Shown here piece by piece: positions 39,158-51,277 of a stretch of DNA of 64,000 nucleotides. Position numbers and translations under genes: made by a program. The DNA is from Prunus persica. Taxonomy: Eukaryota > Streptophyta > Magnoliopsida > Rosales > Rosaceae. The stretch's first letter is position 1; each line of letters begins with the position of its first letter. The DNA is taken from positions 46,803,657-46,867,656 of the forward strand of contig NC_034009.1 in the NCBI RefSeq assembly GCF_000346465.2. The letters are read 5' to 3'. The notes below the pieces were generated by a model. The model was not told the DNA's origin and did not search any database. It saw nothing but the letters and a program-made list of their open reading frames with translations.

Positions 39158-40918
39158 TATCGATGGTTGGGATTTTTGGGCTGGGTGAGTTCAGAGATGA
39201 CGAGGCGGTTGCGGTTGCGGTTGCAGTTGCAGTGGATCAAAACGACATCATTCTCCCTCTTTTTTGTGTTTTTGATCAATTCGTTGGTCCTTTTTTAATC
39301 GAATCGAAGTTGTAAAACTCTAGTCTAGCTGCTAATTTTGCCTGGTAGATGCTCAACTTGGGCCTGCATATCTCTGATATCTTACCTGTGGGCTTTTTTA
39401 GTCTGTTTGTTTTTGGGCCCTCATTTGTTGCGACTCGCGAGAGAGACAGATATTTAAAGTAGAAGAAATCTCAATTTTGCTGACACAACACAACTACAGA
39501 TTTTCATGCAATCATATATTTTGAATACCTTTTTGGCCATTATATTTTACACAAAATTTCAATTTAGCCACTGAGAACAAATTTAGTTAAATTGATCATT
39601 GTATATACTTACACAGTTTGTTTCCATTAAAAACTTAATGATGAACCTACAAATTGTAAATTTTGGTTAAAAAGTGACTGATTTAGCTAAATATTTATCT
39701 CCGTGACCAAATTGAATTTCCATGTAAAACCTAACGACCACAAAAGCATTTAATACATAAACCTCCATAAAAGATAAAATACATATACATTTATTTATAA
39801 TGGCGTGGGTGCAAGAAGGTGCAGTTGCACCTCCTGTCAAGGGAAAATCTCTTAGAGAGGCCGGAATATACATGTGCCCACTCCTAAGAGGCTTTGCTTT
39901 TTTGTTTGCTTGCATTTTGTTTATGTTTTGTTTTTCATGAATTATGAATGACCATAGTATTGTTTAAATTCTAAGGGTATTTACTTGGTACACAACAACC
40001 AAATCTTTTTGTTTAGAAAAATTTTTAAAATAAAAAATAAAATAAGAACATGGATCAAATTTTCTTGGTACACAACAACCAAATCATTTTCCTCTTTTTA
40101 AGAAAAAAGACAAATATATTAGCCGATAGACAAAATGTCAAATACATATGATTTCATAAAAAAATTTGAAACTGCCGTAGAAGTGGTGTAGTAAAAGTGA
40201 GAAAGCACTTTTGATAAGAACCACACAACATTTCTTTGGAGAAGGACCCATGATCAGTATTATTGAGTGCATAGAATTAGTTGTTATCATAATAAATAAA
40301 TAAATAAAAGTTTATTTGTTGAAATGCCCTTTGTAGTTTTTAAATAGTCTTAGTTTGCCTCATGACTTTTTAAATGACTCAATCTCCTCCCTGAACTTCC
40401 ACAATGTGATCAAGGTTGCCATATTCTATTAGTTTTCATATGAAAATCGTTAAATCAGCTGACATAATATGAGTATTTTAGTAAATGTAACTACTAAAAA
40501 TTCAAATTAAATATAAAAAATTCTTGAAATGTTTACCATGTTTAAAAATATATAAAATAAAAATAAATTAGGAATAAATTTTTAACAATACTCAGCATCC
40601 CAACTCCTGAGCTAGACGATCTTGTCAAACCCCTCATCTTCTCTCTCTTCCCACCAATTCCCCCTCTCATCTCTCCATCTCTCCATCACTTCCCCTATTA
40701 TCTCTCTCATCTCTCCCTCTTTTCCCGTGCAACTTAGATCTGGAGGAGAGAGTGATGCCGGAGAAATATCTCCCCCAAAATTATTCATATGAATTAAAGT
40801 ATTAATACAGTAATTAAAATTAAACAAAATAATTATAAAAATCTGAAAAATTGAAGAGATGTTCGTAATTTTTTTTTTCCATTTATGGAAAACTCAAGGA
40901 ATGTGCCAACAACTCCTA
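39158..40918. other. COG1 upstream region and intergenic sequence
   Basis: COG1 promoter and 5' UTR, then AT-rich sequence with short repeats (ACACAACAACCAAATC occurs twice, near 39993 and 40070; TAAATAAATAAA near 40295). No gene seen. Confidence 0.5.
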
Positions 40919-41142
40919 GGGGTCGTTTGGTACACAGACTTGGCTTGGACTGGATTGGACTAAATTTAGTACCATGTTTGTTTTATTTAATTCTAGTCTT
41001 AGATGAGATTGCTAATACCGGGCCCACCAAAAATACCTCACTAGGAGGGGACTACTAAACCCATGTAGAAAGGGAGGATTAGCTAGTCCTATGTTCACCA
41101 ATATATAAGATGCATATATTATATTGTAATACTAATAACATA

Positions 41143-41190
<48 letters not shown>

Positions 41191-41377
41191 ATACACATAT
41201 ACTATAATGTACATATATACATGTATATACACATATACATGTATATACACATATACATGTATATATATAAATACATATATACATATATAATATATATATA
41301 AGATCAAGCCAAGCCAAGCCAAACCAGTCCCTAAATATAGTCCATGTCAAGACAGTCCTGTGTACCAAACAAGCCCC
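40919..41377. mobile_element. MITE with terminal inverted repeats
   Basis: The left end GGGGTCGTTTGGTACACAG and the inverse of the right end GGGGCTTGTTTGGTACACAG match. Inner AAGCCAAGCC and GGACT blocks also mirror each other. It is about 459 bp with no coding capacity. The centre holds a (TTA)n run and AT-rich ACATATAC repeats. CTA/TAG flanks extend the palindrome, so the target duplication is not clear. The ends resemble PIF/Harbinger-type MITEs. Confidence 0.65.
41151..41300. repeat. (TTA)n microsatellite and ATACATGTATATACACAT repeats
   Basis: About 13 TTA units (to about 41189) are followed by roughly three copies of an 18-bp ACAT/ATGT unit and an AT run. Open frames here are low-complexity artefacts. 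Confidence 0.9.
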
Positions 41378-42585
41378 TAGAGAATTAAAATCCATGGATT
41401 TGTTAACTCAACAAGCTGACTTTGGCTCCTCTGTTCCCAAAGAAGAGGTTCCCAAGATGGCTGATTCTAGGTATGCTAGATATAATTTCTATAAATTTAA
41501 AGTCATTGTTGGGTTCCCTCAGCTAATACTTTGTCAAATGCTGGAAAATAGTGGCTTGTTCATCATGGCTCAGTGTGAAGAAATCTTCCCTAGGAGAGGC
41601 TCAAAACGCACACATGACCAACTTATATGGCAGACAAGTAATCGTGTTTAACAGAACAATTGACAGAGAGAGGAATTAGGTGAACAGTTATCAGTGGGTT
41701 GCGGGGATGGACTGACTTTGACGGTTTTGCTTCTCAATTTCACGAAATAATTGACAGACTTTGACGGTCGGACCGAAAAATTTAGTCAGTAGACCAAAAT
41801 AAAACTCGAGCAATAATTGGGGGTGACCAAAAATTTAGTCCATGAAAAGTTTCGATCAAAAACCCTATATATATTTAATGATTTATTGACCCAGAGTCTT
41901 GTAAAGAGGTCGAAATAAATTTCCAATATGGGACAAAGTTCAACTCAAACTTGCTTATAAAGCCAACATCAGTTAATATGAAGCTCTTCTAAGTTTAAAT
42001 TTCCTTACTTAAATCAATCCAGCCCAAATTAATCTCTCACATATGTCCTTGTTTGAATTGAAATTGTGGTATTTTTTGGGTACTTCTTAGCTGATCTTCG
42101 ACTGTGATTTGCCTGATCTAAGGTAATTTAGTGTTGGTTAGGTGGCATAGGTTTAACCTTTGTATAGTAAAGGAATTAGAATGCAAAGATAACTAAATTA
42201 GTTTTATCAAACTGTTTTTTTTATTTTTTTTATTTTTATAATTGTGGTAAATTATGAAAGTAAAATCAACAACTTCCTAGTCTAGTTGTCTTTGTTAATT
42301 TTCATTTCTCCAACTTATTGTGCTATATCAAGGCATGATCGTAAGTGGATTGTCAGTGCTTTGAATTAGTTGTGATGAGAAAAAAAAGGCATCCTGCACT
42401 TGATTTTCCTTATGTCTTTTTTCTTTTGACTGACCTATAAATTAGTCACTAACGACCTTGTCTAATAAACTCTCATGACTTGCCAAGTGCTTTGACCTCC
42501 CAAGTTTACCAAACAAATAGAAATAGTTTGTTAATAATTGTATTTCCTATCATAATTTACTTCTTCATTGATTATTTATAGGTAT
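41378..42585. other. Intergenic sequence, no gene recognised
   Basis: One 85-codon plus-strand frame (41394-41651, starts MDLLTQQADFGSS) matches no family I know and has no clear splice partner. The rest is AT-rich. Confidence 0.4.
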
Positions 42586-42595
42586 AAAAAATCAT

Positions 42596-43085
42596 GGCTT
42601 AAATGTTGAAATGGTCCCTGTGTTTTATCTTATCGGCCAATTTAGTCCTTGTGTTATTAATTTGGCCAATTTAGTACCTGTGTTTGTATCTGTTAACAAA
42701 TTTGATCCTTTTAGTCAAAATTATGTTAAAACCTTAAAAAAGAACATTTAAAATTAATTTAAAATTTTGTAATTAATTGTAAAGATTTAAACTCAAATAA
42801 TAATAATGCTAAAATGATTAAAACTCACACAACCTCAACCTCCAATGGTCTCGATTCTCGTAGGAAAAAAAAAAAGGGTTCTTAGTAGAATTGATGCTTA
42901 CTCTTTTCTTGCTGCAAATTTTCTTCTATCTTCTATTTAAGATTTTCTCATACTCTACCCTTCATCTCTCTCTCCTCTCCGATCCATGGGTCTGGATGTC
43001 ATCGACTTTTGCTACAGCCAGGATGATCAATTGGCGGTAGAGCCGTCAAGCTTACGGTGACTGGCTATGATGATCTTCATGATTT

Positions 43086-43126
<41 letters not shown>

Positions 43127-43459
43127 GTTGTAGTTTATGTGGGGTTGGAATGGTGGTGAGGGTGGCTATGGTTTTGGGGTTGGAGTGGTGGTGGTGATGG
43201 TGGTTGGGTTTGGGAGGTGGTTGAGGTGTGTGCGCGAATTGGGGAAGGTGAAATTTAAAAGAAATATATTTCATTTTCAGTTTGAATTAAAATTTTTATC
43301 ATCAATTACATTTTTAAAAAAATTAATTTTATATTTTTAAAGGAATGGACCACATTGACTAACATATACAAACACAAGGACCAAATTGGCCAAATTGATA
43401 ACACGGGGACTAAATTGGCCTATGAGATAAAACACAGGGACCATTTTAACATTTAAGCC
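42596..43459. mobile_element. Mutator-like (MULE) foldback element 1
   Basis: Inverted ends of about 100 bp: the left begins GGCTTAAATGTTGAAATGGT, and the right end (43355-43459) is its inverse with small changes. Both sides carry AAAAAATCAT (42586-42595 and 43460-43469), giving a 9-10-bp target duplication typical of Mutator-like elements. The 650-bp centre has a (GA)n run at 43089-43124 and no transposase. Confidence 0.75.
43089..43124. repeat. (GA)n microsatellite
   Basis: A pure GA run inside the foldback element at 42596-43459. Confidence 0.9.
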
Positions 43460-43720
43460 AAAAAATCATTAACTTTCTTTTGATTAGTGTAGTCCACCAA
43501 AAAAAAAAAAAGATTTTGGGATCTGCTTGATAAAAACCCACACGATTTTTTTACAAGGATGGACCACGAGTGTGTTTTCTAATTAGTGGCAAGCATAGGC
43601 ATCACCCCACACTTTCTTTCATTTCCAGTCTTTTTTCCACTTGGCGGACCTTAATTCAATAAAGAGAAGGGTTGTAGGTGATTCAAAATGAATTTTATGA
43701 GTCTAAACTCAATTTACTAA

Positions 43721-44194
43721 AAATTTTAAGAGATGCATTAGACAGGATGTACTTTTCTTGGATATCAATGCTTGTAATTGAGGTCAGGCTTTAAGTCCCC
43801 CCTTCTTTTTTTAGTTGTTAATCAATAAAGTTATCCCTTGTACCGCGGAGGTTTCTTCCACACAAAAAAGAAACGCTTCGAAAATACGAGTCTACTGAGT
43901 TAGAATGGGATGAAAGACAAAAGAATGCAGAGAGATAAATAATCCCAATCAATACAATCAGATGCTTGTTTATATGTTTTTCTTAGGAAAGAAGATAACA
44001 ACTCATGACGGATGAGAATATTATATATCTTGAATTAGTAAGAAAAAGGACAAACAAAAAACATATAGTAAGAATCAAAATCCAGGAGGAGGAATACAGT
44101 AGATGAACATAGCCAAATCACTGCATGTGTATCAAAGGGTTGGTTTATTGAGTTCAAGAACGCCTCCTCACACATAAAAACAATTACATACACT
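43721..44194 (+). repeat. Stranded 3'-flank copy of an RLP unit (block alpha)
   Basis: Matches the sequence just after the decayed RLP (49053-49500) and, in its first part, the sequence after the intact RLP (59972-60209). All carry the AAATTTTAAGAGATGC start, GGATGTACTTTTCTTGGATATC, ATCAATAAAGTTA and ACGAGTCTACTGAGTT blocks. No RLP coding sequence is left before it, so it marks a lost fourth copy. Confidence 0.8.
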
Positions 44195-44619
44195 AAAACT
44201 AACTCAGAATTTAGTTTGGATGAGGTAAAATAACTCGAAATTTAGTTAAAAGTCGAGAATTTAAGAGAATTAAGAAATTGACAATTTCCTTGTTTGACAA
44301 CTTAAACGCAGAATTTATTAACTGATGTGTGGAAAAAATCATGGAAATTAGGACATCAAATTCTCGAGTTTAATTTCCACCAAAATAAGCATCATTTCAC
44401 AATTTTCATAGTTCCATTTACAAAATTCGACATACATAAAATTCAAACACTGAAATCTTCAATTGCCAGAAATTGAAATGATGGAAATCTAAATTCCGTC
44501 ATTTTAGAATTCTATGTAATTTTCAATTTCTTCATCTAAATGGAGGATAATAGTGTGCCTTTTTCTCAGAAACCCAATAGAGGATAATAGTGTGCCTTTT
44601 GCCAAAAGAAAATCTAATG
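44195..44619. other. Intergenic sequence
   Basis: AT-rich sequence with weak inverted similarity between GTTTGGATGAGGTAAAATAA near 44214 and the region near 44530, possibly a worn MITE. GAGGATAATAGTGTGCCTTTT occurs twice (44541 and 44581). No gene. Confidence 0.4.
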
Positions 44620-44628
44620 AAAAATAAA

Positions 44629-45386
44629 GGCTTATTTATGTACATACCCCCTGTGCTTTCAAACTTGTCTCAGATTACCACATGTGTTTGAAAACGTCTC
44701 AAAGTACCGTCTAACCTTGTAAAAACCGTCTCACGTTACCCATTCCGTCAGTATTTTTGACGTTCCGTTACGAATGTTGGGCCCCACTTCTTTTTTTCTC
44801 CTCCTTCCCCCTCCCCCCATTCCAAAACAGCAGCCCCTCCCCTTTATTACTGTTCATAGCTTATTTACCCTCCAAAACTCAAATTTATCCTAACCAACAC
44901 AACTAGCAGCAAGAACAGCTCGAGAGGTTGAAAAATCATACCTGGATCGAAGCAAATGGTGCTCGGAATCGCCCGAACGAGCGATGGAGATTTTGGGTAA
45001 AAACAGGCCAATTTCTTGCTTTTTCCGGCGGTTGTCAGCGGTTGAGATGTGAGGCTAGTAGAGGACAACGTGCTGGTTCTTTTGATACCCATGTCGTCGC
45101 TTGGGGTGGCCAGAGGAGGAGATGGCAGCCCAAAAACTAGTTGGATGAACAGTAACAAAGTTGTTCTAGAATTTGGTTTTGGGGGTGGGGGGGGGGGGGG
45201 GGGGGGGGAAAAAGGAAAAAAAAGGAAGTGGGGCCCAACGTTCGTAACGGAACGTCAAAAAAACTGACGGAAGGAGTAACGTGAGACGGTTTTTAAAATG
45301 TTAGAGGGTACTTTGAGACGTTTTCAAACACAAATGGTAATCTGAGACAAGTTTGAAAGCACATGGGGCATGTACATAAATAACCC
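44629..45386. mobile_element. Mutator-like (MULE) foldback element 2
   Basis: Inverted ends of about 170 bp (44629-44800 and about 45225-45386) share TTATTTATGTACAT, GTGCTTTCAAACTTGTCTC and GTTCCGTTACGAA blocks. Exact 9-bp target duplications AAAAATAAA flank it (44620-44628 and 45387-45395), the Mutator signature. The centre carries a run of 22 G at 45187-45208 and no transposase frame. Confidence 0.82.
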
Positions 45387-45558
45387 AAAAATAAATGACA
45401 TTCTGCCAAAATATGTCCTACACGTTATGAAAGACTAATATACAGCTTTTTTAAATCTTAGTCATTTGCTCCACTGAACTCCTTATTCACGTTTTGTTTA
45501 AGTGCAAGTATGTGAGAAGAGAAGATCCCGTTTGGACACGTCCTCTCCGCAAAAGATG

Positions 45559-45566
45559 TATAAATA
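45559..45566 (+). promoter_or_regulatory. TATA box of the decayed RLP
   Basis: TATAAATA lies 54 bases before the ATG at 45613. The surrounding about 110 bp closely matches the region before the intact RLP, which has TACAAATA at the same place. Confidence 0.6.
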
Positions 45567-45612
45567 GCACTCTAGATGACTCATTATTGCTCACAGAGTA
45601 AGTATTTAGCTC

Positions 45613-48600
45613 ATGAATATGGGTAGCACTGTTGTCAGGTTTCTAAGCACTGCAACCTTATTTACCATTTGCTTATTATTATGCAATGCAAATCTGAGTG
45701 CGCCTTGCAAACAAAATGAGAGACAAGCACTTTTGAATTTTACGCACGATCTTGAAGATCCTTACAGCAATCAGCTTTCATCTTGGGCTGGTGAAGGAGA
45801 TTGTGGCAATTGGACGGCAGTTGTCTGTGACAATTTAACAGGTCATGTCTGCGAGCTCCACCTTGTCGGACATGTGGACATGTTAAGTGGTAAGATAAAT
45901 CCATCTCTACCCAATTTAAAGCATCTTACCTACTTGGATCTAAGCAACAATGATTTTCGAAGAATGCAGATTCCTAGCTTCTTAGGTTCTCTCAAAAGTT
46001 TAAGATATCTTAACCTCTCAGAGTCGTTGTTCACTGGATTAATTCCTCATCAATTGGGAAATCTAAAAAGTCTACAGGTTCTTGATCTGCACGATTCCTA
46101 TTTGGAACTGGAGGTTGAGAGCCTTCAATGGATTTCTGGTCTTTCTCAATTGCAACACTTGGACATGAGTGGTGCAAATCTTAGCAAAGCATCTGATTGG
46201 TTGCGGGTGACAAACACACTCCCGTCTTTGGTGGAGAACTTGGATATGTCTTTTTGTGGACTTTATCACATACCTGGTGGTATTGCCAACATGACTAATC
46301 TTAAATTCCTTCATCTCCAGTACAACTCTATCAGTTATACTATACCTAAATGGTTGTACAGGCTTAGCCACCTTCAGTCCCTTATTCTTTCCGGCAATTC
46401 TTTTCATGGTGAGATCTCGTCTTCCCTTGGAAACCTCACATCCATTGTCAATCTTGACTTAAATTCTAATCAAGTTGCAGGGAATATCCCGAACTCTTTG
46501 GGAAATCTTTGTAAGTTGACTACTCTTGATATGTCGGAGAACAATCTCATTGAGTCTGTCAGGGAACAATCTTTCTGGCCATTTAACAGATAAGCTTGAT
46601 CATTTTGAAAAGTTGCGCGCCCTTGATCTTTCTCATAACTCAAAATCAGGTTCCCTTCCACTGTCCTTTGGCAATCTGTCATGCCTAGAAGTTTTGAGAA
46701 TTGGTGTTAATAATTTAACAAATGTTGTCTCTCAACTACATTTCACTAATCTTACAAGATTGGTGGAATTTCAAGCAAGTGGAAACTCATTGACTCTTGA
46801 AACTGTTATAAAAAATAATAGTTTTCATTTTTCCGTAAAGCCAAATACAAAACATTTATATTATAAATAACATATAAACAGATTGGAAAGCTTTGAAGGT
46901 ATAATGAAATTGAAGAAAACAAAATAATAGGTAAGTAAAAGAAAATAAATAATAAGTAAGAAGGTGAGTTTGGTACGGTGAAGCACGTCAAAGACGATGT
47001 CCTAAAGCCTTTGTAGCCTCCCTACGTGCAGGTACTGACGGTCTACAAGACTCCAAGATATGACCCCTTGTACATAGACTCAGGATCCGCTATGAGCACG
47101 TTCATAGACAGATATAGGTATCCAAGTCACATAACCATTGCCCAAAATAATAATAATAATAATAATAAGTAGAGAATATATGTAAAAGTAGAAAAAGAGA
47201 GAATTAGAATGTGTATGTGATATTCTGATAGTGTATTGTGTGTGTTTCAAATATGAATGAAGAGTGACCTTTTATAGGCATCCAAAAACATGTAACCTTC
47301 ACCAACCAAAAAATTAAGGCATTCACCAACTAAAAATAAAACCTAAATATTAAATATTTATAACCCCACAATAAATAAAATAAAATAACTAAAATAATTA
47401 AATAAATAAAACGGTTAAATTTTTACAACCTTTTAAAATTCCAACATAAACTACTAGTGGCTTCCTCCATTCCAACTTTCTATTTTGCTTTTAAATTCTT
47501 GGCATCTGGAGCCATCGGAATTGCCCATGTGGCTTCAGAGTCAAACGCAGTTGCAGTTTCTTAGCATGTCCAACACAAGAATTTCAGGTACCATTATGAC
47601 TTGGTTTTGGAACTTTTCTTCCCAATTAAGGTTTATTGATCTCTCTGAAAATAAATTGTTTGGTGAGGTTCCACATATATTTCCCAGTTCGCAGTATCAG
47701 GATATTTTCCTAGATTCTAACCAGTTCAATGGTTCATCACCTCTTGTTTCATCAACAGTAGAGATACTAGATCTTTTCCAACTCATCGTTTTCTGGAACG
47801 CTCTTTCGCTTCTTCTGTAATAATAATAGTGAACCGAAGGCACTTTCAATTCTTCATCTGGACAACCATCGTCTATCTGGAAAAATTCCTGACTGTTTCA
47901 GAAACTGGAAAAACTTGGTAGTTGTAAATTTAGAAAGCAACAATTTAATTGGGAATATTCTAAGGTCTTTGGGCTACTTGCACTGGAGCCTCAAATACTT
48001 GCACTTGCGCAATAATCACTTGCACGGGGAGTTGCCTCCATATCTAAAGAAATGTACAGAATTGACTATTCTTGACCTTAGTTACAATAAGTTTCTAGGA
48101 AAGATACCAATGTGGATTGGAACAAGCCTTTCAATTTTGGCGGTTCTTAGCCTTCGTTCAAATCAGTTTCATGGCCACAGTCCGTACAAACTTTGCGATC
48201 TCACATATCTCCGTATATTGGACCCTGCACATAACAATATCTCAGGAAGAATGCCAAGGTGTTTGTACAAATTTAAGGCGATGGCTTCAAACTCTGAAAT
48301 CTCTCATTATTCCTTTTATTATGGAAATAATTATTATTATGATAATTCATTTGAAGCTAACAATATAGAGACTGCAATATTGGTGTCGGAAGGTAGAGAA
48401 GTGAAATATGGAAGCATTCTTCTTAGCTTGGCAATTAGTTTGGACCTTTCAGACAACATTATCTCTGGAGAAATCCCTGAAGAACTTACCAGCCTCATCT
48501 ACTTGCAGTCGGTGAATTTGTCTTACAATCTTTTGAGTGGAAGAATCCCTCCCAAGATTGGTGATATGAGACGGTTAGAATCTCTTGATTTGTCCATGAA

Positions 48601-48998
48601 TCAACTTTGTGGTCAAATTGCTCCAAGTATGTCAAGTTTGACATTTCTCAGTGCCTTGAACTTGTCCTACAATAATTTGACAGGCGAGATTCCGAAAAGC
48701 ACTCAACTTCGGAGTTTGGATCAAACCAGTTTTATTGGTAATAAACTTTGTGGCCCTCCACTTGAAGTGAACTGCAGTAATACCAACGGGACAGTGCCAC
48801 CGGTAGCAGATCAGAAACGGAGGAAGTGATTTGTTTGAAGACGGTTGGTTCTATCTGAGCTTGGGACTAGGATTTCTGTTCGGTTTTTGGAGTGTTCTTG
48901 TCTCGTTGTTGTTGAACTTTCCATGGAGCATTGTCTTTTCTCGGTTCCTAAATAGCATTGTGAAGAAGCTTTATGGGGTAATTGTTGAACATTTTTAA
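45613..48998 (+). pseudogene. LRR receptor-like protein, decayed copy 1
   Basis: Near-identical relative of the intact gene at 57197-59917. The start is open (signal peptide, LRRs) to 46549, where a 62-nt deletion between two TCA triplets shifts the frame. The coding text continues in pieces (46526-46804, 47485-47820, 47915-48829) to a TAA at 48998. Further lesions: a 643-bp insertion at 46805-47447, a one-base T insertion near 47775, and a 2-nt loss near 48820 (CAGAAACGGAGG against CAGAAACATGGAGG) just before the membrane segment. One Cys of the N-terminal cap is changed (GDCGNW against GDCCNW). It keeps one LRR (about 47650-47730) that the intact gene lacks. Confidence 0.9.
46805..47447. 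mobile_element. 643-bp insertion in the decayed RLP, probably a solo LTR
   Basis: Flanked by direct repeats AAACT (46800-46804 and 47448-47452). The same site is uninterrupted in the intact gene. The insert begins GTTATAAAA just after a T, so the left end could be TGTTAT, and ends CCAACAT. It has a TATA-like TTTTATAGG near 47271 and a short AAT run, but no protein frame. The length, 5-bp duplication and promoter-like centre suggest a solo LTR. Confidence 0.55.
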
Positions 48999-49052
48999 CT
49001 ATTTCTGCAGGTAGATTGACCTTGGTTTGTTCTTTTAGATGTTATCGTTTCC

Positions 49053-49500
49053 AAAATTTTAAGAGATGCTTTAAACAGGATGTACTTTTCTTGGATATCG
49101 ATGCTTGTAATTGGGGTCAGGCTTTAAGTCCCCCCTTCTTTTTTCAGTTGTTAATCAATAAAGTTACCCTTATACCGTCGAGGTTTCTTCCACACAAAAA
49201 AAAGATGCTTCAGAAATACGAGTCTACTGAGTTTGAATGGGATGAAAGACAAAAGAATGCAGAGGGATAAATAATCCCAATCAATACGATCAGATCAGAT
49301 GCTTGTCTATATGTTTTTCTTAGGAAAAAAGATAACAACTCATGACAGATGAGAATATTATATATCTTGAATTAGTAAAAATCAAAATCCAGGAGGAGGA
49401 GGACATTAGATGAACACAGCCAAATCACTGCATGTGTTTCAAAGGGTTGGTTTATTGAGTTCGCGAATGCCTCCTCACACATAAAAACAATTACATACAC
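49053..49500 (+). repeat. RLP 3'-flank block beta
   Basis: The 3' flank of the decayed RLP copy 1, nearly identical to block alpha (43721-44194) along its whole length and to block gamma (59972-60209) in its first part. It includes an ATCAATAAAGTTA segment that could serve as a poly(A) signal region. Confidence 0.8.
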
Positions 49501-50374
49501 TGATTATATATGCGCTCCTAGTCTTAAAGACTACCAGAAATCATTGTGCACTCGTTTATTACAAATGACAATTCCAAAACTACAGTTTTTTATTATATAA
49601 ATGTTAATTACACATTTATATGTATTAACAGTAGGCCTTTGTCACAAGGTATCAAAAAAAAATATATATTTATCCATGTACGCCACATTGTTATTTGGAT
49701 GATTCCCTTTACAGTATGTGTTCTTTGTACTTTTATTCCTTTTGATGTCTTTTTATAAGTATAAAAAAGTGAAAGTGTATTTTTAGTTGGCTATTTCCTG
49801 GCAAATGTAAAGAGTCGGTAAGTTGGTTATTCCTAATCTTAGAATTAATTGTAGCTTGTGACAGTTGGAGCTTGCAGTAAACGAGGGGCATGATTGACTA
49901 GTGTTACACGGCAAAGCTCTTTTATGGTAAGAATAATTTGCATTCATATTGGATTTGGTTTCCCAATTAAAGATTGAGTTGGTGTAAAGTCTATACAAAT
50001 CTGCATAGAGTCTTAAATAAGGAAGAAGTTTAAATAAGGCCAATCTTTTTGTTTATTAGGTAAAAGAGTTAAAGAGGTTTTTCTCTCCTGTGTGGAGGGT
50101 TTTTTCCTCGTGCGAGATTTCGTACAAATACGTTGTCTTCATTTATTTTCTCAGTTTGTTGTGTTTTTTATTTTTGCTGTGTAGTACAAGGATTGAATCA
50201 CATATCAATCCTGCATATTGCATTTTAATATTGATCCATCCAGGTTTACAATTACAAAAAGTCACTAAATTACACCCTATTCAATTACATACAAATTTCA
50301 TGGAATATCACAAAATAGTGGAAACAAAAATCGAAACATTAAAATCAGCACAAAAAATAGAGACAATAAAGCTA
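49501..50374. other. Intergenic sequence, nothing recognised
   Basis: AT-rich with only short, unconvincing frames. No repeat family is clear. Confidence 0.5.
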
Positions 50375-51269
50375 GAGTGCTGCTATTTCCACCCCCTTGT
50401 TCTATTTTCTCACCCACCTTATTTTCCCACCCACTATGTAAATTTAAAAAAACACAATCCTATCTTTCCACCCACCATTATTCCTAAAATGCCCTTTAAT
50501 TATTAATTCAAGCACCTTTAATTAGTAATTCAAGCAAACTCTCTTTCATGTTAAGAAATTCATTAGCTAATAACGTCATTTAAATTTAATCCAATGGCTG
50601 AAAAGTTGGCATATCAATAAAATATTTAAATTCAATTGAAAAATATCAAATAAAAATATAAATAAATAAATTTTCAATCCTTCTCTCCTTCCAGCCCATC
50701 GATCACCAGCTATGGATCCTCTCGTCCCCACCTAGAGCCACCCCAAACCACCCCTCCCCCACCACCCCACCACACCGAACCCAACAACAATCCACCCTCC
50801 AACTCAATCAATTTCAACCCAAAGTTCCAAATTTCTCGATTAAAAATCCATTCTTATAATTTTCTTTTGGTACAAATCATTGGAATTGATTAATTCATGG
50901 GATGAGCTGGAGTTACAGAGATGGGAATTGAGGGAGAGCCCAGTCACTAGTCCACACTTAAATTGATGCGCATGAGAGGGCATTTTCTCCGTTCTGTGAG
51001 ATCGAGTCCTTTGACGGCGACTTCTTTACTCCTAAGACGCCGTTACTCGACGGACTCATCGACGCTTGCTCTTCCACCATCCCTCTTCCTCCTCCACCTC
51101 CACCGTTAGTGAGCTCATTATTCGGCGGTTCAGAATTAAACATGGAAGAAATTTTAATATTTTTCTCTTAGTTCTTAGAAGTCATTTTATGAAAGAGTAA
51201 ATTTGTTTTTAAAATTTTGAAAATAAGGCAGATGGGAAAATAAGACAGGGAGTAGAAATAGCAGCACTC
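50375..51269. mobile_element. hAT-like non-autonomous element with gene-like interior
   Basis: The ends are inverted (left GAGTGCTGCTATTTCCAC, right its inverse with one change). An exact 8-bp duplication TAAAGCTA flanks it (50367-50374 and 51270-51277), as for hAT elements. It is 895 bp and has no transposase. The interior 50958-51170 is GC-richer than its surroundings and open on both strands: plus EIESFDGDFFTPKTPLLDG, minus MFNSEPPNNELTNGGGGGG then VKKSPSKDSISQNGENA. This looks like a captured host gene piece of unknown source. Confidence 0.7.
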
Positions 51270-51277
51270 TAAAGCTA

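Noticed and set aside
37152..39298. Long plus-strand frames, including a 416-codon one, opposite COG1
   Set aside because: They are shadows of the GC-rich first COG1 exon: low-complexity Gly/Asp/Val text with no family resemblance.
41110..41395. Tyr/Ile- and Asn-rich frames
   Set aside because: Translations of (TTA)n and AT repeats inside a MITE, not genes.
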